Part shown: one piece after another, positions 51,622 through 59,804 of the stretch | Numbering within the stretch: position 1 is the stretch's first letter | Layout: each line of letters opens with the position of its first letter | Source: Amycolatopsis mediterranei | GTDB lineage: Bacteria > Actinomycetota > Actinomycetes > Mycobacteriales > Pseudonocardiaceae | Direction: 5' to 3' | Assembly: GCF_026017845.1 (NCBI RefSeq) | Contig: NZ_CP100416.1 | Coordinates: 10,386,081-10,450,080 of the forward strand | Length of the DNA stretch: 64,000 bases | Translations under genes and position numbers: made by a program | The notes under the pieces: generated by a model | What the model saw: the letters and a program-made list of their open reading frames with translations, nothing else | What the model was told of the DNA's origin: nothing | The model's database searches: none

Positions 51622-52167
51622 TCAGTTGGGGAGCGCCTTCTGCGCCCGCTTCGCGAGCTTGTTCGCGCGCTTCTCGGCCTTGCGGCTCAGCTTCCCGGCC
51701 GCGACGCCGACGTCCTTCGCGGCGTGCCGGGCCCGCCAAGCCGCCGACGGCTTGCCGTGCGTGTCGCTGACCGCGAGCAGCAGGCCGCCGGCCAGGCTCG
51801 CGTTCTTGAAGAACTGGATCTGCTGCTGCTGGCGCTCGCCCGGGTCCTTGATGGCCCAGAAGCTGTGCGTCGAAAGCGTCGTCGGCACCAGGCTGCCGAG
51901 CAGCAGCCCCGCCGCGAGCCGCGGCGCCTTGCCGGCCGCGAGCGCGAGACCGGCGCCGATCTTCACCGCGGCGTCGATCCGGACGAGCGTCACCGGGTCG
52001 CGCGGGACCTGCGCCGGGACGACGTCGCCGTACTTCTCGAACGCGCTGTTGAGGAACGGTTCCGCCGCCTTGGCGTGGCCCTCGGCCTGCCTCAGCGCAT
52101 TGATCCCGCCCGTCACGAAGATGGTGGCGAGCAGGGGACGAGCCACTCGACGGAGTATCACGGTCAT
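51622..52167 (-). CDS. DoxX family membrane protein
   Basis: The 181-residue protein has the DoxX pattern: PLLATIFVTGGINALRQ near the start, then RIDAAVKIGAGLALAAGKAPRLAAGLLLGSLVPTT with hydrophobic helices, and a long basic C-terminal tail (KLSRKAEKRANKLAKRAQK). DoxX-like proteins in actinomycetes (DoxX-SodA-SseA in mycobacteria) relate to redox stress. ATG 52167 has GAGGAAGG 5 nt upstream. Confidence 0.88.
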   Translation of the reverse strand: MTVILRRVARPLLATIFVTGGINALRQAEGHAKAAEPFLNSAFEKYGDVVPAQVPRDPVTLVRIDAAVKIGAGLALAAGKAPRLAAGLLLGSLVPTTLSTHSFWAIKDPGERQQQQIQFFKNASLAGGLLLAVSDTHGKPSAAWRARHAAKDVGVAAGKLSRKAEKRANKLAKRAQKALPN

Positions 52168-52253
52168 AGCCTTCCTCGTACGGGCCGCGGCCTGGTCGAA
52201 CCTACTCCGTGGATGCCCGCTCGGCCCGGGCTCGAATCCTCATCGGGCTTTCT

Positions 52254-52300
52254 GCGGAAATATCGCCTGAACGCTAGAAAACGCTATAAAGCCCTAGCGG
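52254..52300. repeat. Shared promoter-region element, copy A
   Basis: GCGGAAATATCG...CGCTAGAAAACGC here resembles GCGGAATATCG...CGCTAGAAACGC at 53689-53728. This copy lies just upstream of the MerR-type promoter and continues into CGCTATAAAG and CTAGCGG. Confidence 0.4.
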
Positions 52301-52331
52301 TTGACTTTGACGCTGCGTCAACTTCTATCGT
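52301..52331 (+). promoter_or_regulatory. MerR-type promoter with 19-bp spacer and operator
   Basis: TTGACT (52301-52306) and TATCGT (52326-52331) are separated by 19 bp, the stretched spacing typical of MerR-controlled promoters. The palindrome TTGACGC-T-GCGTCAA (52307-52321) fills the spacer. Transcription would start at about the ATG (52339), so the mRNA is probably leaderless. Confidence 0.75.
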
Positions 52332-52338
52332 CGAAGTC

Positions 52339-53073
52339 ATGGAGTGGTCGATCCAGGACATCGCCCGCTCGGCCGGGACCACGAGCCGGACGCTGCGCCA
52401 CTACGGCGCGGTCGGCCTGCTCGAGCCCAGCCGGATCGGCGGCAACGGCTACCGCTACTACGACGAGCAGGCGCTCGTCCGGCTGCAGCGGATCCTGCTG
52501 CTGCGCGAGCTCGGCCTCGGGCTGCCGGCGATCGCCGAGGTGCTCGACGGGCAGCGCGACAGCGCCGCGGCGCTCGAAACCCACCTGGAGCTGCTCGAAG
52601 AGGAGCAGCGGCGGATCGGACGGCAGATCGATTCCGTCCGCACGACCCTCCGGAAACTGAAGGGAGGTGAACGACTGATGGCAGAAGAAGTCTTCGACGG
52701 CTTCGACCACACGAAGTACGAGAAGGAGGTCACCCAGCGCTGGGGCGCCGAGGCGTACCGGCGCGGCAACGACTGGTGGAACTCGCTGTCCGCCGACGAG
52801 AAGCAGGGCCACCAGCAGGCGCAGCTCGACATCGCGGCGGCGTTCGGCGCGGCGCGAGCTTCGGGTTCGACGCCGGATTCCGACGAGGTCCAGGCGATCA
52901 CGCGACGGCTGCACGAGTGGCTGCGGCCGGCGGTCTCGTCGGTGTCCGCGGGGTACTTCGCGGGCCTCGGGCAGCTGTATGTGGACGACTCGCGCTACGG
53001 GTTGGAGGGCGCGACGGCGGAATTCGTCCGGGACGCGATGAAGATCTACGCGGAACGGAACCTCAGTGACTAG
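52339..53073 (+). CDS. MerR family regulator with TipAS-like antibiotic-binding domain
   Basis: The 244-residue protein has a MerR winged helix (1-70, MEWSIQDIARSAGTTSRTLRHYGAVGLL), a coiled dimerisation helix (about 75-110) and a TipAS domain (about 115-244, GFDHTKYEKEVTQRWG...WW). TipAL-type regulators bind thiopeptides or other drugs and activate their own and export genes. A MerR-type promoter overlaps its start and no ribosome site is present. The target beyond itself is not obvious. Confidence 0.93.
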   Translation: MEWSIQDIARSAGTTSRTLRHYGAVGLLEPSRIGGNGYRYYDEQALVRLQRILLLRELGLGLPAIAEVLDGQRDSAAALETHLELLEEEQRRIGRQIDSVRTTLRKLKGGERLMAEEVFDGFDHTKYEKEVTQRWGAEAYRRGNDWWNSLSADEKQGHQQAQLDIAAAFGAARASGSTPDSDEVQAITRRLHEWLRPAVSSVSAGYFAGLGQLYVDDSRYGLEGATAEFVRDAMKIYAERNLSD

Positions 53074-53134
53074 TGGCGCGTCGTAAAGGGCGCACTGGGG
53101 GTAGGGACGAGCAGGGCTGCAGACCTGTTCGTCT

Positions 53135-53623
53135 CTATGTACCCGGCCGCAGCAGGGTGCGCCGGGTCGTGTCGAGGTGGCGGACCACCTCGTAGGCGGC
53201 GCGAGTGCCCACTTCAGGTGGCTCGCCGTCACCTTCGAGCAGCGACCAGCCGCCCTCGTACCGCACGAGGTACGAACCGTCCGAGACGAAGGCACGGGTC
53301 ACCTCCGCCGTGAGGGCCGTGCCCACCGGGTAGCGCTCCTTGCGCGCTCGCCACTCGGCTTCCGACACCCCGTTGTCGAGGGGCCCCGACCGGAACTCCG
53401 GATCGAGCGGCCACAGCCGAACCTGCTCGGGCCGGCGGGCGAGCACCTCGAAGGTCGTCGTCGTGCCGACCGCGGGCCACGACTCGACCTGCCGCGGCAG
53501 GATCAGCACGTCGACGAAGCCTTGCCGGTCACCTTCGAGGTCCACGAACAGCCCGATGGCGCCGGGCCGGGGGATCGCGGACACCGTGCCGGTCACCACG
53601 GCACCCACCTCGAACCCGCTCAC
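53135..53623 (-). CDS. S1-like OB-fold protein
   Basis: The 162-residue protein resembles tandem S1/OB-fold domains: VGAVVTGTVSAIPRPGAIGLFVDLEGDRQGFVDVLIL at 6-42 is S1-like, with a second beta-rich repeat after residue 95 (PVGTALTAEVTRAF, YLVRYEGGWSLLEG). It could bind RNA or be a small regulatory protein. The GTG start at 53623 has AGGGTGG upstream. It is a single gene between convergent and divergent neighbours. Confidence 0.65.
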   Translation of the reverse strand: MSGFEVGAVVTGTVSAIPRPGAIGLFVDLEGDRQGFVDVLILPRQVESWPAVGTTTTFEVLARRPEQVRLWPLDPEFRSGPLDNGVSEAEWRARKERYPVGTALTAEVTRAFVSDGSYLVRYEGGWSLLEGDGEPPEVGTRAAYEVVRHLDTTRRTLLRPGT

Positions 53624-53688
53624 CCCGCCACCCTGGCACGGTTTGGGCCGACCGGTCGAACCTCGGCGACACGCCCTAGCTGTCTATG

Positions 53689-53728
53689 GCGGAATATCGG
53701 GCTCACGCTAGAAACGCCGATAACTTGG
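53689..53728. repeat. Shared promoter-region element, copy B
   Basis: This copy of GCGGAATATCG...CGCTAGAAACGC ends 5 nt before the ATPase start and includes an inverted TATCGG/CCGATA pair. TAACTT near 53721 could be a -10 box giving a leaderless transcript. Confidence 0.4.
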
Positions 53729-53732
53729 CAGA

Positions 53733-54923
53733 GTGGACCCCATCCGCAACCCCTTCGCGCCGGGCGCCGGGCAGCGGCCGCCCGAGCTGGCCGGGCGCGA
53801 GCGTGAGCTCAAAGCCTTCGAAGTGGTGCTGGAGCGGGTGGCGCGGGGGAGACCCGAACGCAGTCTCGTGCTCACCGGGCTGCGGGGCGTGGGCAAGACC
53901 GTGCTCCTCGGGGAGCTGCGGGCGATGGCCGTGCGGCACAAGTGGGGAGCGGGCAAGATCGAGGCCCGGCCGGACGCCGAGCTGCGGCGGCCGTTGTCGG
54001 CCGCGTTGCACCGGGCCATCCGGGACCTCGCCGTGCGCCACCGGGCGCCGGATCGGGTCGAGGAGGTGCTCGGTGTCCTGAAGGCGTTCGCGCTGCGGGC
54101 CAACAAGCCCGACGCCAAGCTGCGCGAGCGGTGGCAGCCGGGCATCGACGTGCCCGCCGCGCAGGGGCGGGCCGACTCCGGGGACATCGAGATCGACCTC
54201 GTCGAGCTGTTCACCGACGTCGCCGAACTGGCCGCGGACGTCGGGACCGGCGTGGCGCTGCTCATCGACGAGATCCAGGACCTGCAGCCGGACGACGTCT
54301 CGGCGTTGTGCGCCGCCTGCCACGAGCTCTCCCAGTCCGGTGCGCCGCTCGTCGTCGTCGGGGCCGGGCTGCCGCACGTGCCCGCGGTGCTCTCGGCGTC
54401 GAAGTCCTACTCCGAACGGCTCTTCCGGTACGCGCGCATCGACCGGCTCAACCGTGAGGACGCCGACTTCGCCGTGATGGCGCCGATCGAGCGCGAGGAC
54501 GCCGGCATCGAGCCGGAAGCCCTCGACTCGCTCTTCGACGCGTCCGGCGGCTACCCCTACTTCATCCAGGCCTACGGCAAGGCGGCCTGGGACGCGGCGC
54601 CGTCCGACCCGATCACGGTCAAGGACGTGCAGGTCGCCGCGCCCGAGGCGGAGTCGGAGCTGGCGGTCGGCTTCTTCGGGTCGCGCTACGAGCGGGCGAC
54701 GCCGGCCGAGCGGGAGTACCTGCAGGCAATGGCCTCGCTGACCCAGGGCCGCGACGAGCCCGCCGGCACCGCCGACGTCGCCGTGTTCCTGGGGCGGAAG
54801 CCGTCGTCACTGTCGCCGGCGCGCGACAGCCTGATGAAGAAGGGCCTCGTGTACTCCGCCGAGCGGGGGCAGATCGCCTTCACCGTCCCGCACTTCGGCC
54901 ACTACCTGCTCGGGCGCGACTGA
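53733..54923 (+). CDS. AAA/STAND-like ATPase with C-terminal winged helix
   Basis: The 396-residue protein has an AAA-type ATPase core with Walker A GLRGVGKTVLL (about 48-58), Walker B VALLIDEIQDL (about 170-180) and a sensor region VVVGAGLPHVP, then a helical domain and a C-terminal winged-helix-like part (TPAEREYLQAMASLTQ, FLGRKPSSLSPARDSLMKKGLVYS). Such ORC/STAND-type ATPases act in regulation or defence. No partner gene is fused or adjacent. GTG 53733 has no ribosome site, consistent with leaderless start. Confidence 0.85.
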   Translation: MDPIRNPFAPGAGQRPPELAGRERELKAFEVVLERVARGRPERSLVLTGLRGVGKTVLLGELRAMAVRHKWGAGKIEARPDAELRRPLSAALHRAIRDLAVRHRAPDRVEEVLGVLKAFALRANKPDAKLRERWQPGIDVPAAQGRADSGDIEIDLVELFTDVAELAADVGTGVALLIDEIQDLQPDDVSALCAACHELSQSGAPLVVVGAGLPHVPAVLSASKSYSERLFRYARIDRLNREDADFAVMAPIEREDAGIEPEALDSLFDASGGYPYFIQAYGKAAWDAAPSDPITVKDVQVAAPEAESELAVGFFGSRYERATPAEREYLQAMASLTQGRDEPAGTADVAVFLGRKPSSLSPARDSLMKKGLVYSAERGQIAFTVPHFGHYLLGRD

Positions 54924-55182
54924 CCTGCGCTTTTCCCGCTGTCTCGCGGTCTATGAGCCTTACTACGAGAGTATTGCATTTTCGCTATAGAGCGGTAGAG
55001 ACCGCTAGCGGGTTGCTTCAACGTGACCGCCAACACCCCACATCTCTCCGGCGCATGCCCAAGTTTGCCGATGATTCATCGGCTAGTGCGCCACATCACC
55101 GGATATTCGTTGGCTTCCTTGCGAAAAAAGGTGCATACTAGAGGCACAACCACCAACACCCTCGAAGGGGATGCAGAAACCG

Positions 55183-55332
55183 ATGAACAACATCGCCGCC
55201 AAGCTCCGTGCCCGTCGCGCTGAGGTTCGCACTCGCCGGGCGCTGAACCGGGCGATCGACACCGCCGCCACCGCGACGGTCCGTCAGGAACTCATCGCGA
55301 TCGCGCAGGCTCGCTCCGGCTACATGCGCTGA
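55183..55332 (+). CDS. Small basic protein, 49 residues
   Basis: ATG 55183 to TGA 55332 encodes MNNIAAKLRARRAEVRT and a helical, Arg/Ala-rich rest with RQELIAIAQARSGYMR at the C-terminus. AAGGGG lies 12 nt upstream, and a plausible promoter (TTGGCT, 18 bp, CATACT at 55134-55139) precedes it. The amphipathic helix and clean codon use suggest a real gene; no family is recognised. ATG 55171 would add four residues. Confidence 0.6.
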   Translation: MNNIAAKLRARRAEVRTRRALNRAIDTAATATVRQELIAIAQARSGYMR

Positions 55333-55428
55333 TCTCTCACCCCATGGCTGGTCGCCCATTCGAGTGACCTAGGCCACATCGTGCTCACGGTGTAACGCCG
55401 CCCGAAGGGGCGTCGATACCCAGTACGA

Positions 55429-55474
55429 CCCCGTGATGCTGGCGGACCCCCGACCTGGCAGCATCGCGGGGTTT
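55429..55474 (+). terminator. Terminator after the 49-residue gene
   Basis: CCCCGTGATGCTG (55429-55441) pairs with CAGCATCGCGGGG (55459-55471), one G-T wobble, and is followed by TTT. It lies about 100 nt beyond the small gene. Confidence 0.7.
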
Positions 55475-55522
55475 CCCATTTCCCCGAAAACCCCTCGCCG
55501 GCGGAGCGTTCTGCAGTAATCT

Positions 55523-55535
55523 TTGACTTCGTCAA
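55523..55535. promoter_or_regulatory. MarR-type operator candidate
   Basis: TTGAC-TTC-GTCAA is a perfect 5-bp inverted repeat, 20 nt before the MarR-GNAT start. A further TTGTTGAGGTGGTCAA follows. The position suits autoregulation. Confidence 0.45.
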
Positions 55536-55555
55536 CGAACTTGTTGAGGTGGTCA

Positions 55556-56485
55556 ATGAACGACGCTCAGCTGGCCGACCGGGTGGCCGCGGTCCGCGCC
55601 TTCAACCGGCTCTACACCGGTGTCATCGGCGTGCTCGACGAAGGGCCGGCGGACGCCGAGTACTCCCTGCCGGAAGCTCGCGTGCTCTTCGAGCTCGCCC
55701 ACCAGGACCCGCTGCCGGTCACGGACCTGCGCAAACGTCTCGACCTCGACGCCGGCTACGCCAGCAGGCTGCTCGCCCGGCTCGAGTCCCGCGGGCTGAT
55801 CGCGCGCGAACGGTCCGAGGAGGACGCCCGCCGCCAGCTCGTGCGGCCGACCGCGGCGGGCCGGGACGCCTTCGCGGTGCTGAACCGCCGCTCCACCGAC
55901 CAGATCGGCGGGCTGCTACGCCGCTTCGCCGACGAGGACCAGCAGCGGCTGCTGACCGCGATGCGCACGATCGGCGACCTGGTCGGCGACCACCGCCGCG
56001 ACCCGCTCCTCGTCCTCCGCCCGCCACGACCGGGTGACCTCGGTTGGGTGGTGGAACGGCACGGCGCGCTCTACGCCCGCGAGTACGGTTTCGACGCCCG
56101 GTTCGAGGCGCTCGTCGCCCGGATCGTCGCGGACTTCGCCGAAACCCACGACGATCAGCGCCAGGCCTTCTGGATCGCGGAGCTGGACGGCGAGCGGGCC
56201 GGCAGCATCGCGTGCACCCGCGGGCCGGACGCGGACACCGCGAAACTCCGGTTGCTGCTGCTCGAGCCGTCGGCTCGCGGGCACGGCGTGGGCAAGCGGC
56301 TGGTCACCGAGTGCGTCGAGTTCGCCAAAACGCACGGCTACCGCGCGATGGAGCTGTCGACGGTCTCCGTCCTCGACGCCGCGCGTTCGCTCTACCGGGC
56401 GGCCGGGTTCGAGCTGGTGCAGGAGACGGACTTCGACGATTGGGGCCCGAAGCTGACCGACGAGATCTGGCGCCTGCAGTTCTAG
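55556..56485 (+). CDS. MarR-GNAT fusion protein
   Basis: The 309-residue protein joins a MarR-type winged helix (about 1-140, LPVTDLRKRLDLDAGYASRLLARLESRGLI) to a GNAT acetyltransferase domain (about 150-305, LLLLEPSARGHGVGKRLV being the acetyl-CoA loop). Such fusions are common in actinomycetes; the acetylated substrate is unknown. ATG 55556 has GAGGTGG upstream, overlapping a palindrome-rich region. It converges on the AhpD-like gene with a 4-nt overlap. Confidence 0.92.
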   Translation: MNDAQLADRVAAVRAFNRLYTGVIGVLDEGPADAEYSLPEARVLFELAHQDPLPVTDLRKRLDLDAGYASRLLARLESRGLIARERSEEDARRQLVRPTAAGRDAFAVLNRRSTDQIGGLLRRFADEDQQRLLTAMRTIGDLVGDHRRDPLLVLRPPRPGDLGWVVERHGALYAREYGFDARFEALVARIVADFAETHDDQRQAFWIAELDGERAGSIACTRGPDADTAKLRLLLLEPSARGHGVGKRLVTECVEFAKTHGYRAMELSTVSVLDAARSLYRAAGFELVQETDFDDWGPKLTDEIWRLQF

Positions 56486-57054
56486 CGGGGCACCCGGCCG
56501 AGCAGGAAGAACTCGGCGTTCGGGCGCAGCGCGGTCAAGTGGGCGAGGCGGTTCGACATCGCGAACAACGCCGTGATCGCGCCGACGTCCCAGATCTCGT
56601 CTTCGGTCAGGCCGGCGTCGCGCGCGGCTTCGAGGTCACCTTCGCCGAACAGGGCCGAGTCCTGAGCGAGCGCCAGGGCGAGGTCGACGATCGCCCGGCC
56701 GCGCTCGTCGAGCTCCACCTGCCACGGGTTGCTCGAGACGCGATCGGCGAGCTCCGGGTCGTTGGCGCGGATGCGCAGGATGGCGCCGTGCGCGACGACG
56801 CAGTAGGTGCAGTGGTTGGCTCCGGAGGTCGCGACGACGACCAGCTCGCGCTCGGCCTTCGTGAGGCCGTCGGTGCGTTCCATCAGCGCGTCGTGGTAGT
56901 CGAGGAACGCACGCAGCTCGGCCGGGCGGTGGCCGAGCGCACGGAAGATGTTCGGCACGAAGCCCGACTTCTCCGCGATGGCCCCGACGCGCTCGCGCAG
57001 GTCGTCGGGCAGGTCTTCGAGTTCCACCACCGGAAACCGGCTCACGTCGCTCAT
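56482..57054 (-). CDS. AhpD-like / peroxidase-related carboxymuconolactone decarboxylase family protein
   Basis: The 190-residue protein (starting at MSDVSRF) has the CMD/AhpD redox motif in SGANHCTYCVVAHG, with CxxC and a nearby His, in an all-helical fold. The family detoxifies peroxides or works with alkyl hydroperoxide reductases. It fits the peroxidase-related subgroup by length. ATG 57054 was chosen; GTG 57063 adds three residues. A ribosome site is not evident. Confidence 0.9.
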   Translation of the reverse strand: MSDVSRFPVVELEDLPDDLRERVGAIAEKSGFVPNIFRALGHRPAELRAFLDYHDALMERTDGLTKAERELVVVATSGANHCTYCVVAHGAILRIRANDPELADRVSSNPWQVELDERGRAIVDLALALAQDSALFGEGDLEAARDAGLTEDEIWDVGAITALFAMSNRLAHLTALRPNAEFFLLGRVPR

Positions 57055-57086
57055 GGGCTTCACGCTAGCCGTGGTTGGCTGATGCC

Positions 57087-57689
57087 GTGACGGACTACGT
57101 CGACGGGTACTGCGAACGCGTCGCGCCCGGGCTCTTGGGTGAGCCGCTCAACAGCCTCAGCAACCTCGCCTTCCTCGTCGCCGCCGTGCTCGTGTGGCGG
57201 CTGGCCAACGGGGACCGGACGGGGCGGGTGCTCGCCGGGCTGATCGGGCTCGTCTTCGTCGCGAGCACCGTCTTCCACCTGCTTGCGACGCGCTGGGCCG
57301 CCGTCGCGGATTCCGCGGCGATCCTCGCGTTCATGCTGGTGTACGCCGTGGTGTTCACCCGCGAAAACTGGAGCCGGCGGTGGGCGTGGGTGGCCGCGCC
57401 GGCGCTCCTCGCCCTCACTGTGGGCTCGGCGTTGCTGGGCGGCGGGCTCTACCTGGGCGCTCTCATCGGCCTAGGCGTCTTCGCAGCAGTACTCGCCTTC
57501 ACGCGCGACGCCTACTGGACGCACTTCGCCATAGCGGGCGCGGTCTTCGCGCTCTCCCTCTCCCTGCGCACGCTCGACCGGGACGTATGCAGCTACGTCC
57601 CGGTCGGCACGCACTTCCTCTGGCACCTGCTCAACGGCGTGGTGCTCTACCTCGTCTCACGACCGCTCGCCCACCCCAAGAGTCCTTAG
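57087..57689 (+). CDS. Ceramidase-like (CREST superfamily) membrane protein
   Basis: The 200-residue protein has about seven hydrophobic helices and the CREST-type metal residues: NSLSNLAFLVAAV early, STVFHLLATRWAAVADSAAIL with His and Asp, and HFLWHLLNGVVLYL near the C-terminus. The family includes alkaline ceramidases and other lipid hydrolases. GTG 57087 (VTDYVDGYCERV) is preferred over TTG 57075. It converges on the symporter, with a 4-nt overlap of stops. Confidence 0.82.
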   Translation: MTDYVDGYCERVAPGLLGEPLNSLSNLAFLVAAVLVWRLANGDRTGRVLAGLIGLVFVASTVFHLLATRWAAVADSAAILAFMLVYAVVFTRENWSRRWAWVAAPALLALTVGSALLGGGLYLGALIGLGVFAAVLAFTRDAYWTHFAIAGAVFALSLSLRTLDRDVCSYVPVGTHFLWHLLNGVVLYLVSRPLAHPKSP

Positions 57690-59341
57690 TGGACACCGAT
57701 CGGGCGCAGGTTCTTGTCGTGCTCGTCGGTGTGGTAGTCCTCGGGCTCCGTGTCGTCAGTGCCGTTGAACACCTTCATCTGCCGGGCGATCACCGTGACG
57801 ATCGCCGCGATCACCAGGTTGCCGATCAACGCCACGAAACCGACGTAGATCTGGACCGCCGAACCCGCGAACGGGTGCCAGCCGAGCAGCGACAGGTTGC
57901 CCAGCGACAGCGCCGAACCGCCGAAGTGCTGCTTGCCGTTGGCCGGGTTGGGGATGCCGTACAGCATGATCAGGCCCCAGCCGATGCCGACGATCCAGCC
58001 CGCGATCAGGCCCCAGCGGTGGAACCAGCGCGTGTACAGCGCGAGCGCCACGGCCGGCAGCGTCTGCAGGATCAGCACGCCGCCGATGAGTTGGAGGTCG
58101 ATCGAGAACTGCGGGTCGATCAGGATGATCACGGCGACCGCGCCAAGCTTCACGACCAGCGAAGCGAGCTTCGCCTGCTTCGCTTCCTCGGCTGGGGTCG
58201 CGTTCTTGCGGATGTACTCCTTGTAGATGTTGCGCGTCCACAGGTTGGCCGCGGCGATCGACATGATCGCGGCCGGCACCAGGGCGCCGATGCCGATCGC
58301 GGCGAACGCGATGCCGGCGAACCAGGACGAGAACTGGCTGTCGAACAGGACCGGGACGATCGTGTTGCCGTCCGCCTTGCCGGTGGCCGCGTTCGTCAGC
58401 GGCTTGACACCCGCCGTGATCGCCACGTACCCGAGCAGCGCCAGCAGGCCGAGCACCAGCGAGTACGCCGGCAGCGCGACCATGTTCCGCTTGATGACGT
58501 TGCGGCCGCGCGAGGCCAGCACGCTGGTCAGCGAGTGCGGGTACAGGAACAGCGCGAGCGCCGAACCCAGTGCCAGGGTCGCGTACTGCAGCTGGTTGTT
58601 GGCGGTGAGCAGGATCGACCCGGCCGGCTTGCCGGTGGCCGGGCTCTTCGCACTCAGCTTCGTCGCCGCCGCGTCGAAGATGTGCGACCAGCCGCCCAGC
58701 TTCGAGGGCAGGTAGATGATCGCCACGAGGATCACGATGTAGATCAGGATGTCCTTGACGAACGCGATCAGCGCGGGCGCCCGCAGGCCGGACTGGTAGG
58801 TGTAGAAGGCCAGGATGACGAAGGCGACCAGCAGCGGCAGGTGCCCGACGATGCCGGAGCCGTTGATGCCCATCGTCCGCAGCACGGCTTCGAGGCCGAC
58901 CAGCTGCAGCGCGATGTACGGCATGGTCGCGACGATGCCGGTGATCGCGACCAGCAGCGCGAGGATCGGCGAGCCGAAGCGGCCGCGCACGAAGTCGGCC
59001 GGGGTGACGTAGCCGCGCACCCGCGAAACCGACCACATCCGCAGCGCCGGGAGCAGCACGATCGGGTAGACGACGATCGTGTACGGCAGCGCGTAGAGAC
59101 CGAGCGCGCCGGCGCTGAAGACCAGCGCGGGCACCGCGACGAACGTGTACGCCGTGTAGAGGTCACCGCCGAGCAGGAACCACGTGATCCACGAGCCGAA
59201 CTTGCGACCGCCGAGACCCCATTCGTCCAGGTGGTCCAGCGTGCTGCCGCGCTGCCAGCGCGACGCCATGAAGCCGAGCACGGTGACCAGGGCGAACAGG
59301 ATCGTGAAGATGATCAGCTCGGGCCACTGCAGGTTGCTCAT
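57686..59341 (-). CDS. Sodium:solute symporter, monocarboxylate uptake (MctC-like)
   Basis: The 551-residue protein has about 13 hydrophobic helices with the SSS-family pattern (DEWGLGGRKFGSWITWFLLGGDLYTAYTF, GIGALVPAAIMSIAAANLWTRNIYKEYI). This close pairing with a DUF3311 protein is characteristic of the monocarboxylic acid uptake system of C. glutamicum MctC type (acetate, propionate, pyruvate). Its ATG overlaps the DUF3311 stop (ATGA, 59338-59341). The C-terminal tail is acidic and soluble. Confidence 0.9.
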   Translation of the reverse strand: MSNLQWPELIIFTILFALVTVLGFMASRWQRGSTLDHLDEWGLGGRKFGSWITWFLLGGDLYTAYTFVAVPALVFSAGALGLYALPYTIVVYPIVLLPALRMWSVSRVRGYVTPADFVRGRFGSPILALLVAITGIVATMPYIALQLVGLEAVLRTMGINGSGIVGHLPLLVAFVILAFYTYQSGLRAPALIAFVKDILIYIVILVAIIYLPSKLGGWSHIFDAAATKLSAKSPATGKPAGSILLTANNQLQYATLALGSALALFLYPHSLTSVLASRGRNVIKRNMVALPAYSLVLGLLALLGYVAITAGVKPLTNAATGKADGNTIVPVLFDSQFSSWFAGIAFAAIGIGALVPAAIMSIAAANLWTRNIYKEYIRKNATPAEEAKQAKLASLVVKLGAVAVIILIDPQFSIDLQLIGGVLILQTLPAVALALYTRWFHRWGLIAGWIVGIGWGLIMLYGIPNPANGKQHFGGSALSLGNLSLLGWHPFAGSAVQIYVGFVALIGNLVIAAIVTVIARQMKVFNGTDDTEPEDYHTDEHDKNLRPIGVH

Positions 59342-59616
59342 CGAGCGTCCCCCTCGTCCAGATCCTCGACGCTCAGCTTGTCCGGCGCGTCAACGGTCGG
59401 CTTTTCCCGCGTCATCAGGTAGACGATCCAGGTGCTCAGCACCCCGACGCCGACCATGAGGAACTGGAACCAGTAGAAGAACGGCATCCCGAACAATCGT
59501 GGACCGTCCATGTTGAACAATGGCGTGACCAGGACCAGCAGCGGGACGATCAGGAGCAGGTTCCACGGGCTGAACTGGAACCCGCGCACCTTTCCGTCGT
59601 GCTTCACAGTCGACAT
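59338..59616 (-). CDS. DUF3311 small membrane protein, symporter partner
   Basis: The 92-residue protein has two hydrophobic helices (NLLLIVPLLVLVTPLFNM and FYWFQFLMVGVGVLSTWIVYLM) and a short acidic tail, the DUF3311 layout. It is nearly always encoded directly before SSS-family symporters and probably is an accessory subunit. ATG 59616 has GGTGAGG 4-5 nt upstream. It is translationally coupled to the symporter. Confidence 0.92.
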   Translation of the reverse strand: MSTVKHDGKVRGFQFSPWNLLLIVPLLVLVTPLFNMDGPRLFGMPFFYWFQFLMVGVGVLSTWIVYLMTREKPTVDAPDKLSVEDLDEGDAR

Positions 59617-59666
59617 CGGACCTCACCTAACACTCCCGTAACCGACTGCCTGACCTTAAGACCTCA

Positions 59667-59681
59667 GTGACAGCGAGTCAC
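59667..59681. promoter_or_regulatory. Inverted repeat upstream of the symporter operon
   Basis: GTGAC-AGCGA-GTCAC is a perfect 5-bp inverted repeat, 51 nt before the DUF3311 start and 124 nt before the divergent hydrolase. The regulator is unknown; CRP-like sites have a different spacing. Confidence 0.35.
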
Positions 59682-59804
59682 GCTTGTCCGATATCGATTT
59701 GATCGCCCCGGCCACCAGTGCCGACCAACGTCGGTTGCCCCACCCCGGCGGGCCCTATATCAATAGCCCGACTCCGCACGCGCAAACCCAAAAGGGGCAA
59801 CCGT

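Noticed and set aside
57194..59422. 742-codon open frame antisense to the symporter
   Set aside because: Arg/Asp/Gln/Val-rich shadow of the sense symporter gene, with no recognisable domain.
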